Shown: positions 9,522-21,263 of the stretch, piece after piece
Position numbering within the stretch: position 1 is the stretch's first letter
Layout of the letters: every line of letters begins with the position of its first letter
Source of the DNA: Serpula lacrymans var. lacrymans S7.9
Taxonomy: Eukaryota; Basidiomycota; Agaricomycetes; Boletales; Serpulaceae
NCBI RefSeq assembly: GCF_000218685.1
Contig: NW_006763293.1
Span: 924,720-988,719 of the forward strand
Direction: 5' to 3'
Length of the DNA stretch: 64,000 bases
Notes under the pieces: model-generated
What the model saw: the letters and a program-made list of their open reading frames with translations, nothing else
The model's database searches: none
What the model was told of the DNA's origin: nothing
Position numbers and translations under genes: made by a program

Positions 9522-10375
9522 TTCTCTTGGATAGTCCCTTGCTCTTGCTCGTTGTCTTGCATGATTACAATTCTTGTTCTGTTTGTAGTTTTTGTACATG
9601 TATATAAAAACGATGATATCTAACTAGGCAAACATTGCATATGATTTTTCTTGTCTATGGCTGTGGGACCAAGGCTATGCGACACCGCTCTCTATCTAAC
9701 TAGGCAAACGCTGATCGCTGTCACAGATATTCATCTGAAATTCAACTCGATGCATTATTTACAAGATGATAGATTAGAGTTTATCGGCCTTCAAAAAAAA
9801 AGCAGCCGAGTCTCGAAAAGGTGTCCGGCATCGAACCGTAACCAAACGACCACCATACCTGCACGCCACTCTTAGTTCGGATCAGACCTTATTTACTGAT
9901 ATCGACTGTCATATCATTAATTTGGTCTGACTGGGGAGACTACTGTTGCCACATGCAAGCAACCAGATGCAAATAATCGCATTGCAAAGTCACTGTGACT
10001 TGCGAGTTGTTTGCATCGTTATTTTGAAGCAGACCTCATCCGCAATATATCGATCGACTACAATATGTATATATATTGAAGTAGGTCAGCAACGGAGACT
10101 GAGTATCTAGGCATCATCTGATTGATATTTGAAACGTGCTCAAATTGTCTAGATTTTCGGGACGTTGTTGCAGCAACGTTGCATAATCCCAAATTTTTGG
10201 CATTGGTACTTATATTACGCTTTATTTAGAGCGCCGCCGCGATCACTATTTATTAAACTTGTCAACTTGTCAAGGCTAGTATCTGTACCGATTGCAGGGA
10301 CGAAAGCAAAATTTCTCCAAGTCTCACTAGCCACCATCACCACCCAAAGAATTTATTTAAAGTCTGAGTGCTATC
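9522..10375. other. Intergenic region with a tRNA-like Pol III box
   Basis: There is no convincing protein gene here. A 17-bp direct repeat (TATCTAACTAGGCAAAC) occurs at 9617-9633 and 9693-9709. On the minus strand around 9805-9890 there is a B-box-like sequence, GGTTCGATGC, with a weaker A-box-like sequence upstream and a run of Ts (plus-strand A9 near 9795) downstream. This could be a decayed tRNA or SINE. The segment 10150-10180 holds an imperfect palindrome. The last 100 bp presumably contain the HEI10 promoter. Confidence 0.4.
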
Positions 10376-12128
10376 ATGGATACGGACTTGAAGTGCAATA
10401 GGCTCACTTGTCGTAAAGCATTGGCGGATAAAGCAGTTGTCGTGAGTCAGGGTTTTCTCCCGATCTTAGAATAAGCCATCTCCTCCAGACTTCTCTTCCC
10501 AATATTCACTTGGTCTTCTAGACAACATGTGAGTGAATGGAGTTTCGGGCATACATGCGGCATAGATCTGAATACTCATTGAATAGGCTCTCACATCTTC
10601 TGCGGTGCGTCGGGTTGTTTAATCCAATTCATCTATCACATTGACTTAAACTTGTTTCTGGTAGTGGACTGCGCAAACGAGCTGTTTAATGCATCACGAC
10701 TTTGTCCAGGTACTTTTACTTGTTCAGCCTTCTGATTAGCATTTCACGCTGAAGTTCACATATGAAGCCTGCGAGACGTCATTGACGGAGCCGTAAGTAG
10801 CTTCCAATCCTTATAACTAGTACTAAAGATATTGGACTAAAGGGATGACGTGGTCGTAAGTTTATGATGACTTTCTTGATGTAACTTGTTGTTGATATGC
10901 AGCCAGGTGTGCTCCCTTCATCCGTCTAACGACTATAAAACGGTATTATATTCCCTGACAATGTCTTCGACTGTCGAACTGAAGCCTCCTTCAGTCAGTT
11001 TTGTCTGGGTTAAGCCCTTCCATAATATTAGAAATATGCAGCCGGTGCGCTTTTATCATACATTTTATCATCATCTAGGAACTTATGAATGCATAGAGCG
11101 ATGTCGTTTTGGCAATACCAAATCCATCAAGAGAAGCGAGTGACTTGTGCTCATTGAGCATGTACACAGATCACTTACGCAGTTTACCTAGCTCTTTCCA
11201 GCAAGCATTGACACGTGGTATGAATGACAAGAATGCACAGCTGCAAAAACAACTAGAAAACGTTATCAGGGAAGGTATTTCCTCTATGCCTTTTAGACCG
11301 TCGACAACATCTAATCCTGCTTAGCAAACGGAGAGATCAATCTTCTTAGTAACAAAGTTGCTGGTAATTATTTGAATTTAGACGTTGTACTTTGAAATAA
11401 CACCTGCAGAAATGGAACGTGACTTGGAACTGGAACGTCGTAAGGTCCATGAATTGCAAGAAGTATCGAGGGAACGCGATAAGGAATATCAAAAATTAAA
11501 GGTCTACCGACAACATATTTCCATTCTACTGACAAAGGTCTGACTTGGTGTGCAAGGCTCAACATGACAAAATCAAACGCAAAGCTCTCCTTGGCCCTTC
11601 GGGCCAAAATTTGCAGTCCAGTTTTGGGTACAATGCAAGCAATACGTTTGAGCGGTCAATTTCGGATGACCAAAACAAAGTTAGATCTGGACAAAATGCC
11701 AACATTAGTATCGGTGCGGTCGTCGGTGGCATGGAGGCAAACGGGGTATATTGCAGTATTTGATGCTAAGCAACTTGCTACACTGATAACGATATTTTTT
11801 CCAGATACAAAGGACGCCTCTAGTCCATCGCCATTCAACTGGAGGACCGTTTGCACCTTCCCATAATGCAGCTTGGGCACAACCTCAACAAGTTCAAATG
11901 CGTAACCAACACCAACGACAGCCTTTCGGTTTAGCAGATCAGCCTTATCATACAAACTCCGTATCTGATCGTTCTGAGAGCGCGAACGAAGTTGAAAATA
12001 TGCTCATGAGCCGCGGTCGTCCTACTAGTATGGTACAGCCGGATAATCGTCATCAGAATGCCACAGCTTGGGCTTCGTCAAGCTCCAAACCCCGCCCGGT
12101 CCAACAACGATACAGTAACTATTATTAG
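10376..12128 (+). CDS. HEI10: HEI10/CCNB1IP1-like RING E3 ligase (meiotic crossover factor)
   Basis: HEI10 proteins are RING-type SUMO/ubiquitin ligases that concentrate on meiotic chromosomes and mark crossover sites. The spliced start gives an N-terminal C3HC4-like RING: Cys-X4-Cys in exon 1, then Cys-Ser-His-Ile-Phe-Cys, Val-Asp-Cys and Cys-Pro-Ala-Cys. The family signature follows: Asp-Tyr-Lys-Thr, the Leu-Ser-Gly-Leu-Ser-Pro segment, and Phe-Trp-Gln-Tyr-Gln-Ile-His-Gln-Glu. Next come a Glu/Arg/Leu coiled coil and a low-complexity Gln/Asn/Ser tail ending at 12128. The 5' third is split into very small exons: 10376-10441, 10522-10528 (7 nt), 10587-10604, 10665-10709, 10768-10792, 10853-10865 (13 nt), 10917-10952, 10995-11044, then from 11097. 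The junction after the His-Gln-Glu motif (near 11140) is unresolved; a GC donor would keep the frame. Later exons join cleanly. Confidence 0.87.
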
Positions 12129-12439
12129 ATCTGTTATGATTTTTGCTCAAGCTACTTTATAGACTTCGATCCCAACGTGAGCGTAAAAAGAGGTTTCAGA
12201 CCAGCAAGATAACGGCTAGAACATGCATACTTCATTGTTTTCCCATAGTGGTTCTATAATTGCATTATGAAATAGAAAAACTATGTCCAGTAATAGAAAA
12301 ATAATACATATATCATGTCTCCTGGAGTCCATCCATTAAGCAGGGAATACAACAAGGTATATAAGTAGGTGATCAGAAAGCAGAAATGATATACATAAGT
12401 GATATATTCCAAAACTATAATTGAACGAAGATAAAGAGA
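12129..12439. other. Convergent intergenic region
   Basis: This lies between the stop codons of HEI10 (+) and the CUE-like gene (-). It is AT-rich, as expected for two 3' untranslated regions. I see no further feature. Confidence 0.6.
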
Positions 12440-15400
12440 CTATTCGCGACGGACTTTGCCATTCTTTTCGTCCTCAAGGTATTGGCCGATGGCTAAGAGA
12501 TCCTGCCCGGACCTACGTAAATAGCCGGCAAGAACGGTTCTATCAGCTTGTGGGAGAAGTGCTGCAAGTTTATCAACCTGTCGAGAAAAATCCGTATTTG
12601 ACTCGTTGCTGCTGCGATCCGGAGATGCGCGGCTACCGAACAGAGATGGCCTTCGGGCTATAGTGCTGCTCCGATGACTTCCAGCGCTGTCGGAGGGCGA
12701 AGGCTGAGAAGATATCATGACGGTTTGTGACCGTTGTACTCGATTAGGAGGAGCACGCGGCCCGCCCGGCACTGATGGGGCGTTTTGGATATTGATAGGT
12801 CGCGGATTCGGGGCAGGCTTAGAAGGGTTTTTCACCAGTACTTTTGCTGGAGAAGAAGGGGTTCCGCCATTTCGTTGTTCCTTTTTCAAGCTAGTCTTCC
12901 TTCCCAGGGAAGCGAAGAAACCCCCTGGTGATTTAGAGGATATCGGGGAAGTTAATGAACGTGCTGCCGTCGTTGGTGACGTGATAATGATTGTAGACGA
13001 TCGAGATGGTGTAGAGCGCGGTGTTGAAGCTAAGGCAGGGTAAGGTAATGGTGGCGGAGAATTTGGCAAGTTAGCATCTCCACGACGGGAAGATAAGTCC
13101 GTGGCGGAATAAGTATCGTCACGTCTAGGAAAAGTGGCCTCAGAGGTTGTAGAAGACTGGGATATATGCCGTGCTTGGGAGACGTGAGGCGCAGTTGACG
13201 GACCACGAGGTCCTGCAGCTGCTCCCACGTTACGCTTACTTGAAGAATGACTGTTATTTCCTAGCAGAAAATGTACTAAGCAATGCAACCCAATACCACA
13301 GGTGTCACGTCTTACTTACCTCCGTACTTGGTCTCCGTCAACCAATCGCGAAGGCCACAGTCATGGACATAAAGCTCATTAATCTTATGAGCATATCCAG
13401 CAGAACGCTCTAGAGCACTTCTTTTAACAACAACATCAGCGAAATGCATAGCAGCAGGCCACGAAGATTTGATTCTCTGTACTGGAGGTGGATGATGTAA
13501 TGCTGCAGGAAATATTAATGGCGATGGTGTCTTCGACGATCTACTGCCATTAGAAAGTCTATTGAGCGACATCAACGAAGGTGTACGCGGGAGCGCGGAA
13601 AAGCGTTTGAGGTTGACGAATGAATTCCTTAAGTTCCGAGAGCCGTTCTCTGATTCCTTATCTGACCTCGTAGGTGAATGGGAAGAGGCAGGAGTCAGAG
13701 GTAATGCACGGTCTAGATCGGGCGAGGTTCGATCTGTGCTTTCGTCTGAGGTTGGAGTACCCCGCGCTATTTCAGGGCTAATGCTAGTGCGACGAATATC
13801 AAGTCCAAGTCTACCATTTGAATTCTCAGAGTGACGTGGAGGCTCAATAACTGTTGGTGGCGGCACATCACTAGAATTCATGATGCCCATATCATCAATC
13901 GCATTTCCAACAACAGCTACCAAATCGTCAATCGAGTCATGTCGTGGGAGAGGACGCTCGGTTTCTGAAGTAGAAGATGCAGCGGTTGTGTCCGTAACTT
14001 GCCTGGACGGAGGAAAGGCACCTTCACGCGTGTGAGCAGGTGAGGTAGATGAATTTGGGTCACTACTATCAGACGAGGGACTAGACCTATTTAAATGATT
14101 AGTATTTCCACTCGTAGGATATGATTTGACGTACTTCGTGCTACTGTCCTTCTTCTCAGCGGTGCCAGAGGGAGAGGGCACCGCTACAGTAGGTTCTACC
14201 GAGCTGGTAACAATCCGTTTCGGAGAATTCGAGATGGGAGCAGGCTTTGAACGCAGAGTAACAGAAACAGACTGAGGAAGCTGTAAGGCCTGTTTGACCG
14301 CTTCAATATCGCCTCGACGACGAAATGGCGTATGAAGACGTGGCGGTCGTGGCGGTGGCGGGGCATTGGGATCAAGATTGAGTATGGCAATAGGTGGTGG
14401 TGGCAGAGGACCAGCAGTCGAATGAACGCCAGGTTGATAATAGAGATATGAGGAAGGCATAGCAGGTGAAAACGAAGACAGAGTGGTTGTAGGAGATAGT
14501 GTGGGAGACACGGTGGGAGACACGGTAGGAAACTTCACTGGCCAGGGCTCTTGAGAGCTGGGCGGAGACTTGGAACCTGATGCGTCTGGATATAGATTCA
14601 CTACTACTGGAGCAGCTACAGGTTCGTTTATATTTTTTCTTTCCCCTATGCCAGGAGTAGTTACTTGTTTATCGATCAGTAGGTTGACCGGATGTGCCGA
14701 TAATTTAGAAGGCTCTGAGGCACTGGGAGAGGGAGAACGGGACAGAGGCGCCTGAAATGACAGTGGACTTGATATTTCACTGATTGGCGACGGTGGGGAG
14801 CGCTGCTTCTCTGTCACTTTGGCCCCTCCATACCCAGCTGTCCCAATAATGACTACTTCACGAGATGACTTGCGACGTACGTGTCCAACCCCCTTTCCAG
14901 AGCCAACTGCCTCTGACGAAGATCGAGTGTGCCCCCCTGTGGGCAGCACTTCAGCGACAGAGTGCTTTGGTTGGGCATGGGGAATAGGAGCAGTAGAGGG
15001 AGGAGTGAGATGAGTATATGTTTTTGGAGACGCGTCAGGTGGCGCGACCAGCGCGAGGCCCCCTAAACGTGCCTCGAGGCCTCTCCTTGACCGAAGACTA
15101 TTTGAGGGAGAAGCTGTGCTGGCATACCCTTGATCCGAATGCTGAGCTTTCTCAACCTCTTCGCTCGCAGCAGAGTTCATCTGCACGATAGCAAGACGGC
15201 GTCTGTCTGTGCCACCTTCCGATGGAATGCTTGGTCGCCGCACAGCAGTCTGAGGTGGCTGTTGTGGCTTCTTGTGCGTGCCCTCGCTATCTATCGTTGA
15301 TTCGGCAGAGTAATCCGAAGGGGTAGTTGAACAGGAGGAAAGACCTCGTGTGTGCAAACTTGTTATCTTTTTGTCAGTGTTTTCCACCGGACTGCCGTTG

Positions 15401-15622
15401 AAACTACGACCTGCATCGGAAGATTGATAGTACGACAAAATATTTTCCGTATCTCTGCGCACTGGATTTGGACGCGTATGGGATGCAACGAGTCCTATCC
15501 AATCACGTCAGATTATTAGAGCGTCATTAAGCTAGAGACATACCTGGACTCAAATCGCGTTGTGATGTCCTGTCACAAGAGCTTGGAGACCTGGAATGAC
15601 GTTTTGTAGCAGAGGTACTCAT
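12440..15622 (-). CDS. Large low-complexity protein with CUE-like C-terminus
   Basis: Three exons (15622-15544, 15494-13320, 13260-12440) join in frame to 1,024 codons plus stop. Most of the protein is Ser/Pro/Thr-rich and probably disordered, with many Ser-Pro and Pro-rich segments that suit phosphorylation or SH3 binding. Two parts look folded. One is a short conserved-looking segment around the second intron, with a helix containing Tyr-Ala-His-Lys-Ile-Asn-Glu-Leu-Tyr followed by Gly-Leu-Arg-Asp-Trp. The other is the last 45 residues, where a Leu-X-X-Leu-Leu-Pro pattern, an Asp-Arg-X-Val-Leu stretch and a Gly-Gln-Asp-Leu-Leu turn resemble a ubiquitin-binding CUE domain. I do not recognise the whole protein, and the CUE assignment is tentative. 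The start is the ATG at 15622, supported by the in-frame first intron (15495-15543). Confidence 0.75.
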
Positions 15623-16259
15623 TTCGAAAGGTGTCTAGTAACGAGTGGTACTTGTGCAAAAGCGCCTAGAAGACATAAAAGTGAATAATAGGATAAGTTC
15701 GTAGCGTCCCAGAGTTGTCCAAATGTCCAGCTTTTGTAGTAAGGCCAAGTTGTTGTACAGCTTGGTCGTAAACCGACTCGGAATTATTTGGCCGGACACG
15801 TACTCCGCGTGAGACAGGGCCACCCATAATGAAACCGAGCACTACCGTGGCAGTGTTTAGCCCTACTTCAGCGCTTCAGCTCTTTAGAGCGGTTGTCAAT
15901 CTTATCCTTCACAGCATGTAGCGACAGCACTATATATTCATGACGTGTCCTAACATATGAAGCAACGTTGTTCTCGGGGCGTAGCTCAACGTTATCAAAT
16001 GAAACTGAGCTTTACACCGCTCGAACATTGCGACTGCAATTGCCCTTTTCCTTTCTCGATCATTGACCATACTTAAAGTATGAAACTTGTCTTCTCTTCT
16101 TCCTGGAGGCCCAGTATTGCTGTTCCGACTACACCGTGAAACCAAACCCCACCAATCGAGTATCACCAACTGCCCCTCCTGACGAAATCCTATGTTTTAG
16201 CAGAGCATCTCGTCAGTGCATGGAAACCATCCGTCTGCATCTCGAGATTCTTACCAGGT
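15623..16259. other. Intergenic region upstream of the CUE-like gene
   Basis: It contains the promoter of the minus-strand gene at 15622 and the 3' region of dihydroorotase. Short frames here show no protein-like character. I see no repeat or RNA gene. Confidence 0.55.
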
Positions 16260-17539
16260 TCAAACTTCTTTAGCAATCTCCCACTCAAGTTCTTTCCCGG
16301 CCCAAAATGGTACTACACTTTGATCACCAAGGATCCATTCTTCCGCAATTTTCTGCCCTACCACCTTCCTTAGCATTACTGTCTTGACTGGACCAGCTGG
16401 ATCTACGTCTCGCTTGTAAAACCGACGACCAAAGCCACTGACGAAGTTCTCCAGTTTGTCCGTTGCGCTAAATGATTCTAGCAACTGTGCAACCAAGGGG
16501 AGAAGGATGGGCGATGTATATACCCCTGCAGCACATGGATCTTTCGGTGTTGAAGTAGACTTGGTGTGCGGAGGGTGTGGTGCAGAGTCAGAACCCAAAA
16601 AAAAACTTGGATGACCTGTCCAGACGTTTATGAGCACTCTCAACTCAAATAGTCAGAGCCACTCAGCCCAAACCTTCTCGCACGACTTCTCGTAAGGCCT
16701 CTCTGTCGTCAGGAAATTTTGCTACAGGTTTGCAATAGTTCCATGCTTGACCAGCCCAATCATCTACTGTGATTGCAAGATGGTGAGCGGTAATGGTGCA
16801 GGCCACGGTTGGACCCAGTGATTTTACCGCTTCCACAGCAGCACGTGTAGTGGCGTGCTCAAGAACGATGCGCAGAGCAGGAAAACGGACATGTAGCTTG
16901 AATAGATGCGGGAGGAAAGTAGGCTCAGCGTTCAAGACACAGGTATTCTTCAATAGCCAATTGAACGTAGTGTTAATACTCAAATCAAAACAAGTGGCTT
17001 ACTGTAGCAGAATCAGAGGGAACTTCACCGTGGAGGTTAAGAACCATATCGACTTCCTGCATGGCCTCGAAGACAGGATAATAAGCCTCGTATGATTCAA
17101 TACCTCCATCAGAATTTGTGGTGACGCCTCTGGGGTATGATTTGACACCTGATAATGAAGTCTTAGGCACGACGTATTGGTTGATCAGATCGCAGGGCCG
17201 AACCGACGATGCCAGCCTTCTTAGCCTTCCTGATTTCATCAGGTGTAAGATCGGGCGAGAGATAGAGTGTCATTAGATATTCTACGTCCGGATCTATCTT
17301 TTCCAGCTCAGCTTTGTAGGCTAAAGCCTGATCAGTGGTGGTGATGGGTGGTTTGAGATTTGGCTAGACAACGTCAGGGAGGATGAGCTCGTCGTTAATT
17401 CATGTGTACTCACCATGACATATGCCAGAGTAAACCCTCCTGTTCGCACATGAGGTGTTACAAGTTCGCAAAGGGCTCCTTGTCGCAGATGAACGTGAAA
17501 ATCAGCTGGAGAGCATATTTGCAGCACATTTGGACACAT
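16260..17539 (-). CDS. URA4: Dihydroorotase (pyrimidine biosynthesis)
   Basis: This enzyme cyclises carbamoyl-aspartate to dihydroorotate, the third step of UMP synthesis, in the cytosol. Five exons (17539-17414, 17363-17204, 17148-17003, 16947-16674, 16615-16260) join in frame to 353 aa, the usual size for the monofunctional class II (PyrC-like) enzyme. The binuclear zinc site is visible: His15 and His17 in Asp-Phe-His-Val-His-Leu-Arg, the carbamylated Lys98 in Val-Lys-Ser-Tyr-Pro, the His of Leu-His-Gly-Glu, the His of Leu-Glu-His-Ala-Thr-Thr, and the Asp of Gly-Ser-Asp-Ser-Ala-Pro-His. The substrate-binding Thr-Ala-His-His-Leu motif is also present. It is divergently transcribed from kinesin-8 across about 207 bp. 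All introns are 50-58 bp GT-AG. Confidence 0.95.
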
Positions 17540-17746
17540 TATGATGGAGTAGCACTAAGAATGAGCACGGTCACGTGATGCGTTGCCCTCGACGCGTTTG
17601 CCGATTTGGTTGACTTTTCAACTCAGAGCTCCCCGTCACCGCACTTGGTCTATCCCGCCCATCGACAACGGCGACGGCTATATCTTTTGTTTTTCTTTTC
17701 TTTCATAACTACTACCAATACCTCAGCACAACACTCGCATTTCATT
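17540..17746. promoter_or_regulatory. Shared divergent promoter with TCACGTGA site
   Basis: This is the 207 bp between the start codons of dihydroorotase (-) and kinesin-8 (+). TCACGTGA at 17571-17578 is an extended E-box of the kind bound by Cbf1/Pho4-type bHLH proteins, 32 bp upstream of the dihydroorotase ATG. The kinesin side is pyrimidine-rich (17680-17705), common before fungal start sites. The binding protein is inferred from the motif only. Confidence 0.5.
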
Positions 17747-20700
17747 ATGGTTGCCGCTGGCTCCATCACTGTAGCAGGTAATTGTCCCATTCTTTGTGAA
17801 TGCAAGACTTTGTTGACGGAAATGGCACTAAGTTCGCGTGCGTCCTCCAACGGGATGGGAGGCCGCTCGTCTCCCAGAGCCAAATTATGACACTACAATA
17901 CGTGGCGATGGCACACTATCAACTCCAGGGAGATCAGTCACGTCTACTTCCTCGCTTCGCGACATCGTTCAGATTGTGGATGATCGTATCCTCACCTTTG
18001 ATCCTGACGAAAAGGATAAAACAAGAGCATTTGTGGAAAGAGGTTTTATGCCTCCTGGAACCAAGCGGTACAAGGACAAGAGATTTATGTTCGACAGAGT
18101 CTTCAATAATGAGGCTCGACAACAAGATGTTTACGCATCAACCGCCCAACCTCTTTTGCGTGGACTGTTGGATGGCTATAACGCCACTGTGTTTGCTTAT
18201 GGGGTGAGCCTCATTATCCTCCCGTGGAATATCTTTGCTAAAACACGCATACTAGGCCACTGGTTGCGGTAAAACCCATACTATCAGTGGTACTGAAGCA
18301 GACCCCGGAATCATCTATCTCACTATGGCCGATCTTTTCCAACGAATACAAGACCGCAAGGATGAATGGAATACAGAAGTAATCGTCACTTTTCTTGAGA
18401 TCTATAATGAAGAAATTCGCGATCTTCTTGCGGAACCTGGTACAGTTTCTCCAAGGGGTGGACTGCAAATACGCGAGGACAAATCTGTCAAGGTTGTAGG
18501 ACTTGTCGAGTCACATCCTAACAGCGCAGAAGAAGTAAAGGAGATTGTTCTGCAGGGTAATTCTCGTCGCACTCAATCTCCTACTCATGCAAACGAAACA
18601 TCATCCCGATCTCATGCCGTCTTGCAAGTACATGTCACCCAGGCTCCTCGAACTGCCTCAATTACCGAGCAACGTACAATGGCGACATTATCCATCATCG
18701 ATCTTGCTGGTAGCGAGCGTGCGGCCGCTACCTCAAACATGGGGCAGCGGATGGTAGAAGGGGCAAATATCAACAAGTCCCTGTTAGCTCTGGGCAATTG
18801 TATCAATGCACTATGTGAAAGCGGAGGTGCCATACGACACGTACCATACCGCAACAGCAAGCTTACGCGCTTGCTGAAATTCTCGCTCGGAGGAAACTGT
18901 AAAACCGTGATGATCGTTTGTATCGCCCCCACATCGCAGCATTTTGATGATACGCACAACACGCTTCTTTACGCTGAACGCGCCACGAAGATTAAGACTA
19001 AGGTCGTCACTCGAAACGTTGTCAATGTTGACAGGCACGTAGGACAATACGTCGAGGCCATAAACCGCCTCAACATGGAGGTAGCAGAGCTCAAAGCGAA
19101 ATTGGCGGGCAAGATTAACACAGAAGGTGATATACTTCGACGGAAAAAGGCGGAGGCCTACGCAGAAGTGGAACGGGCAAGGAAAGACATGCAAGTGAAA
19201 ATGGAGCAGACACAGGCGTCAATCATCGATGGTGCTTCTTGTGCTGGCAAAATCGCTGCCTCACAAGTTAAATTACGCGTTATACGTGCACGCCTAGCTG
19301 AAATTGATGCACAAGCCTCATCTTCGTCTTCGCCGCTATCGCCAGACCTGGAAGCTGAACGTGGCCTCCTCCAGGCTCTTGCTGGGCCCGAGGAGCAAAC
19401 TATGAAACCTGAATCTGCTCTTAACGTTCGATTACAACGGTCCATAAATTCTGGGAACATGTTCGAGGCAACTCTTCGCGCTGTGAGCGAACGGCGCTCG
19501 GATAAACTTGACGAAATCAGCGTCGACAATGTTAGAACCGACGTACGATGGCGTAAAGCTGACCTGGAACGTATCAAGGTGCAGGCGGAGCGAGATTCGT
19601 TGAAAGGGTCGTTTGAAGCACAGGCTGAAATGGTGGTCAGCCTGCTCGGAATGGTGGGCAGGTGCACAGTCATGATGGGAGAGGCCGGTCGTCTATTAAG
19701 GACAGCTGTAGAGGAAGGGAAAGATGGGATGGAAGGTACTGTGCGCGCCATGGCCTCGACGTTAAAGGGCGTGGCTGAGAAGAATGATGAACATTTCACG
19801 ACACTACTTGGGCATTCTACCGCTGCACATGTTTTGGAAGATCGGACATTGTCGTTCGACGTGTTTAGTTCACATTCAGCCTCGTTCACACGAGTACCAT
19901 CAGGGTCTTTACAGCAGCCAAAAGCGTCGAGGCGTTCATCATCTTATGGTTCTATAGCATCATCTCCTAGACGAAACCACAAGTCACCGCGCAAATCGCT
20001 ACGATCTAGCTTGACCAGTCAGCCTTATCGTCGAGTTTCTGATAAAGACAAGGAAAAGAAAAATGTGCAATGGAAAGATGAAGCAGGTCAAGGTGAACTG
20101 GATGACGCGGGACGTCGTGAAAACCCCACTATTTCCATCACATCTTCTGATAGCAACGAAAGCGTTTCAGGACGAAATCTTTCAACAGCAGGATCAGAAA
20201 GTGAATGGGAAGACGAAAAAACAGATGACAGTGTTAATTTGAGCTTCATGTCTCTTCCTAGTCGTGACCCCTTTGCTGGTAAACGGCCTAGATCCACTCG
20301 GTTGGATCCTGGGTTCTTGAAGTCGAAAGGGCCTATGTTAGGGAGCCTCGCAGAGGCTGACGAGAACGGTTCTCCAGTGAAGCGTGCGTCACCATTGTCG
20401 GACCGCAATGTCAACCGGATCTTGAGGCCTGAGGACGAAGGAAACTCATTGCACATTCCTAAAGGGCACGACAGGATGGCCAGTCCTACACGTCGGGGCC
20501 CAACGTCCACACCGCGTCTAGCTGCTTCTACAAGTAAAGGTTCTCGAAGAAGGTCCAACATCGGACCTATGCGGAGTGAGAAAGGCAGAAGGAGGTCAAG
20601 CATGATTCCCCAACCTTCTGTTGGCAACGATGAAGCAAATGAATCTACTGTGCTCAGAAGAGCGGAGACGGTTGGACGATCACCCGCCAAGAGACCTAAA

Positions 20701-20847
20701 AGATTGTCATTGCTTGCAAACGCTTCAAGATCCATGAGAGTGAAGAGTCCGACCGTAGCGCCGATGGCGAACTTGACGGCCAGTGATCCAAACGCTAGTT
20801 TCAGCGCAGAATTGAGAGGAGGGTCTTCGAGGCCTACATGGCGATGA
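17747..20847 (+). CDS. Kinesin-8 family motor (Kip3/Klp5-like)
   Basis: A plus-end-directed microtubule motor that also shortens microtubules, controlling spindle length and chromosome or nuclear positioning. Three exons (17747-17777, 17833-18203, 18256-20847) join to 997 aa. The N-terminal motor (about residues 10-430) begins with Val-Arg-Val-Arg-Pro-Pro. The P-loop Tyr-Gly-Ala-Thr-Gly-Cys-Gly-Lys-Thr-His lies at 133-142; the Cys in place of the common Gln/Ala position is typical of kinesin-8. Switch I (Asn-Glu-Thr-Ser-Ser-Arg-Ser-His) and switch II (Asp-Leu-Ala-Gly-Ser-Glu) are present, as is the Asn-Thr-Leu-Leu-Tyr-Ala-Glu-Arg-Ala neck region. A coiled coil follows, then a long Ser/Arg/Lys-rich tail that would suit microtubule binding. 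The ATG is chosen because exon 1 joins in phase to the first motor strand. Confidence 0.94.
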
Positions 20848-21263
20848 ACGTTCGTATTGTTCAATTCTCGACTTGTATTGACTGTAGGGCTGTGCCCTCG
20901 CAGTGTAGCTTTACTCTCCTTTATCGTCCTATGCCTATCATATATTGTCGTATCTTGTCATTGTCCCGCTGTGTTTCGTTATCTATATACCCTGTTTAGC
21001 TTTAGTATCTATTTCATTCGGACGATCAGGATGACGTCGCACCACATGTTTGTTTATGGTATACGATGTGATATAATTTTTCAAGTGAATGCCAAGCTTC
21101 GTGTTCATCTGGAATCAGTTAAAAAAAACTTGTGTGAGCGTTTGCATTTCAAGCTGAGGCAATTATTTGACGGTTTTTTTCTAAGCGAGTCAATCGTGTT
21201 GGAAGTAGAGGTTTTAGAGAATAATCATTGTCCCATGTAAAACCGTGCCAGTGTGTACATCAA
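20848..21263. other. Convergent intergenic region
   Basis: This lies between the kinesin stop and the Emp24 stop. It is T-rich, with no protein-like frame or repeat, and consists of two 3' untranslated regions. Confidence 0.55.

Noticed and set aside
15635..16169. Short minus-strand ORFs between the CUE-like gene and dihydroorotase
   Set aside because: They lie in a promoter/3' region, lack domains, and do not join into a longer spliced product.
20857..21240. 127-codon ORF after the kinesin gene
   Set aside because: It sits in the convergent 3' region; Ile/Phe/Cys-rich composition reflects AT-rich DNA.
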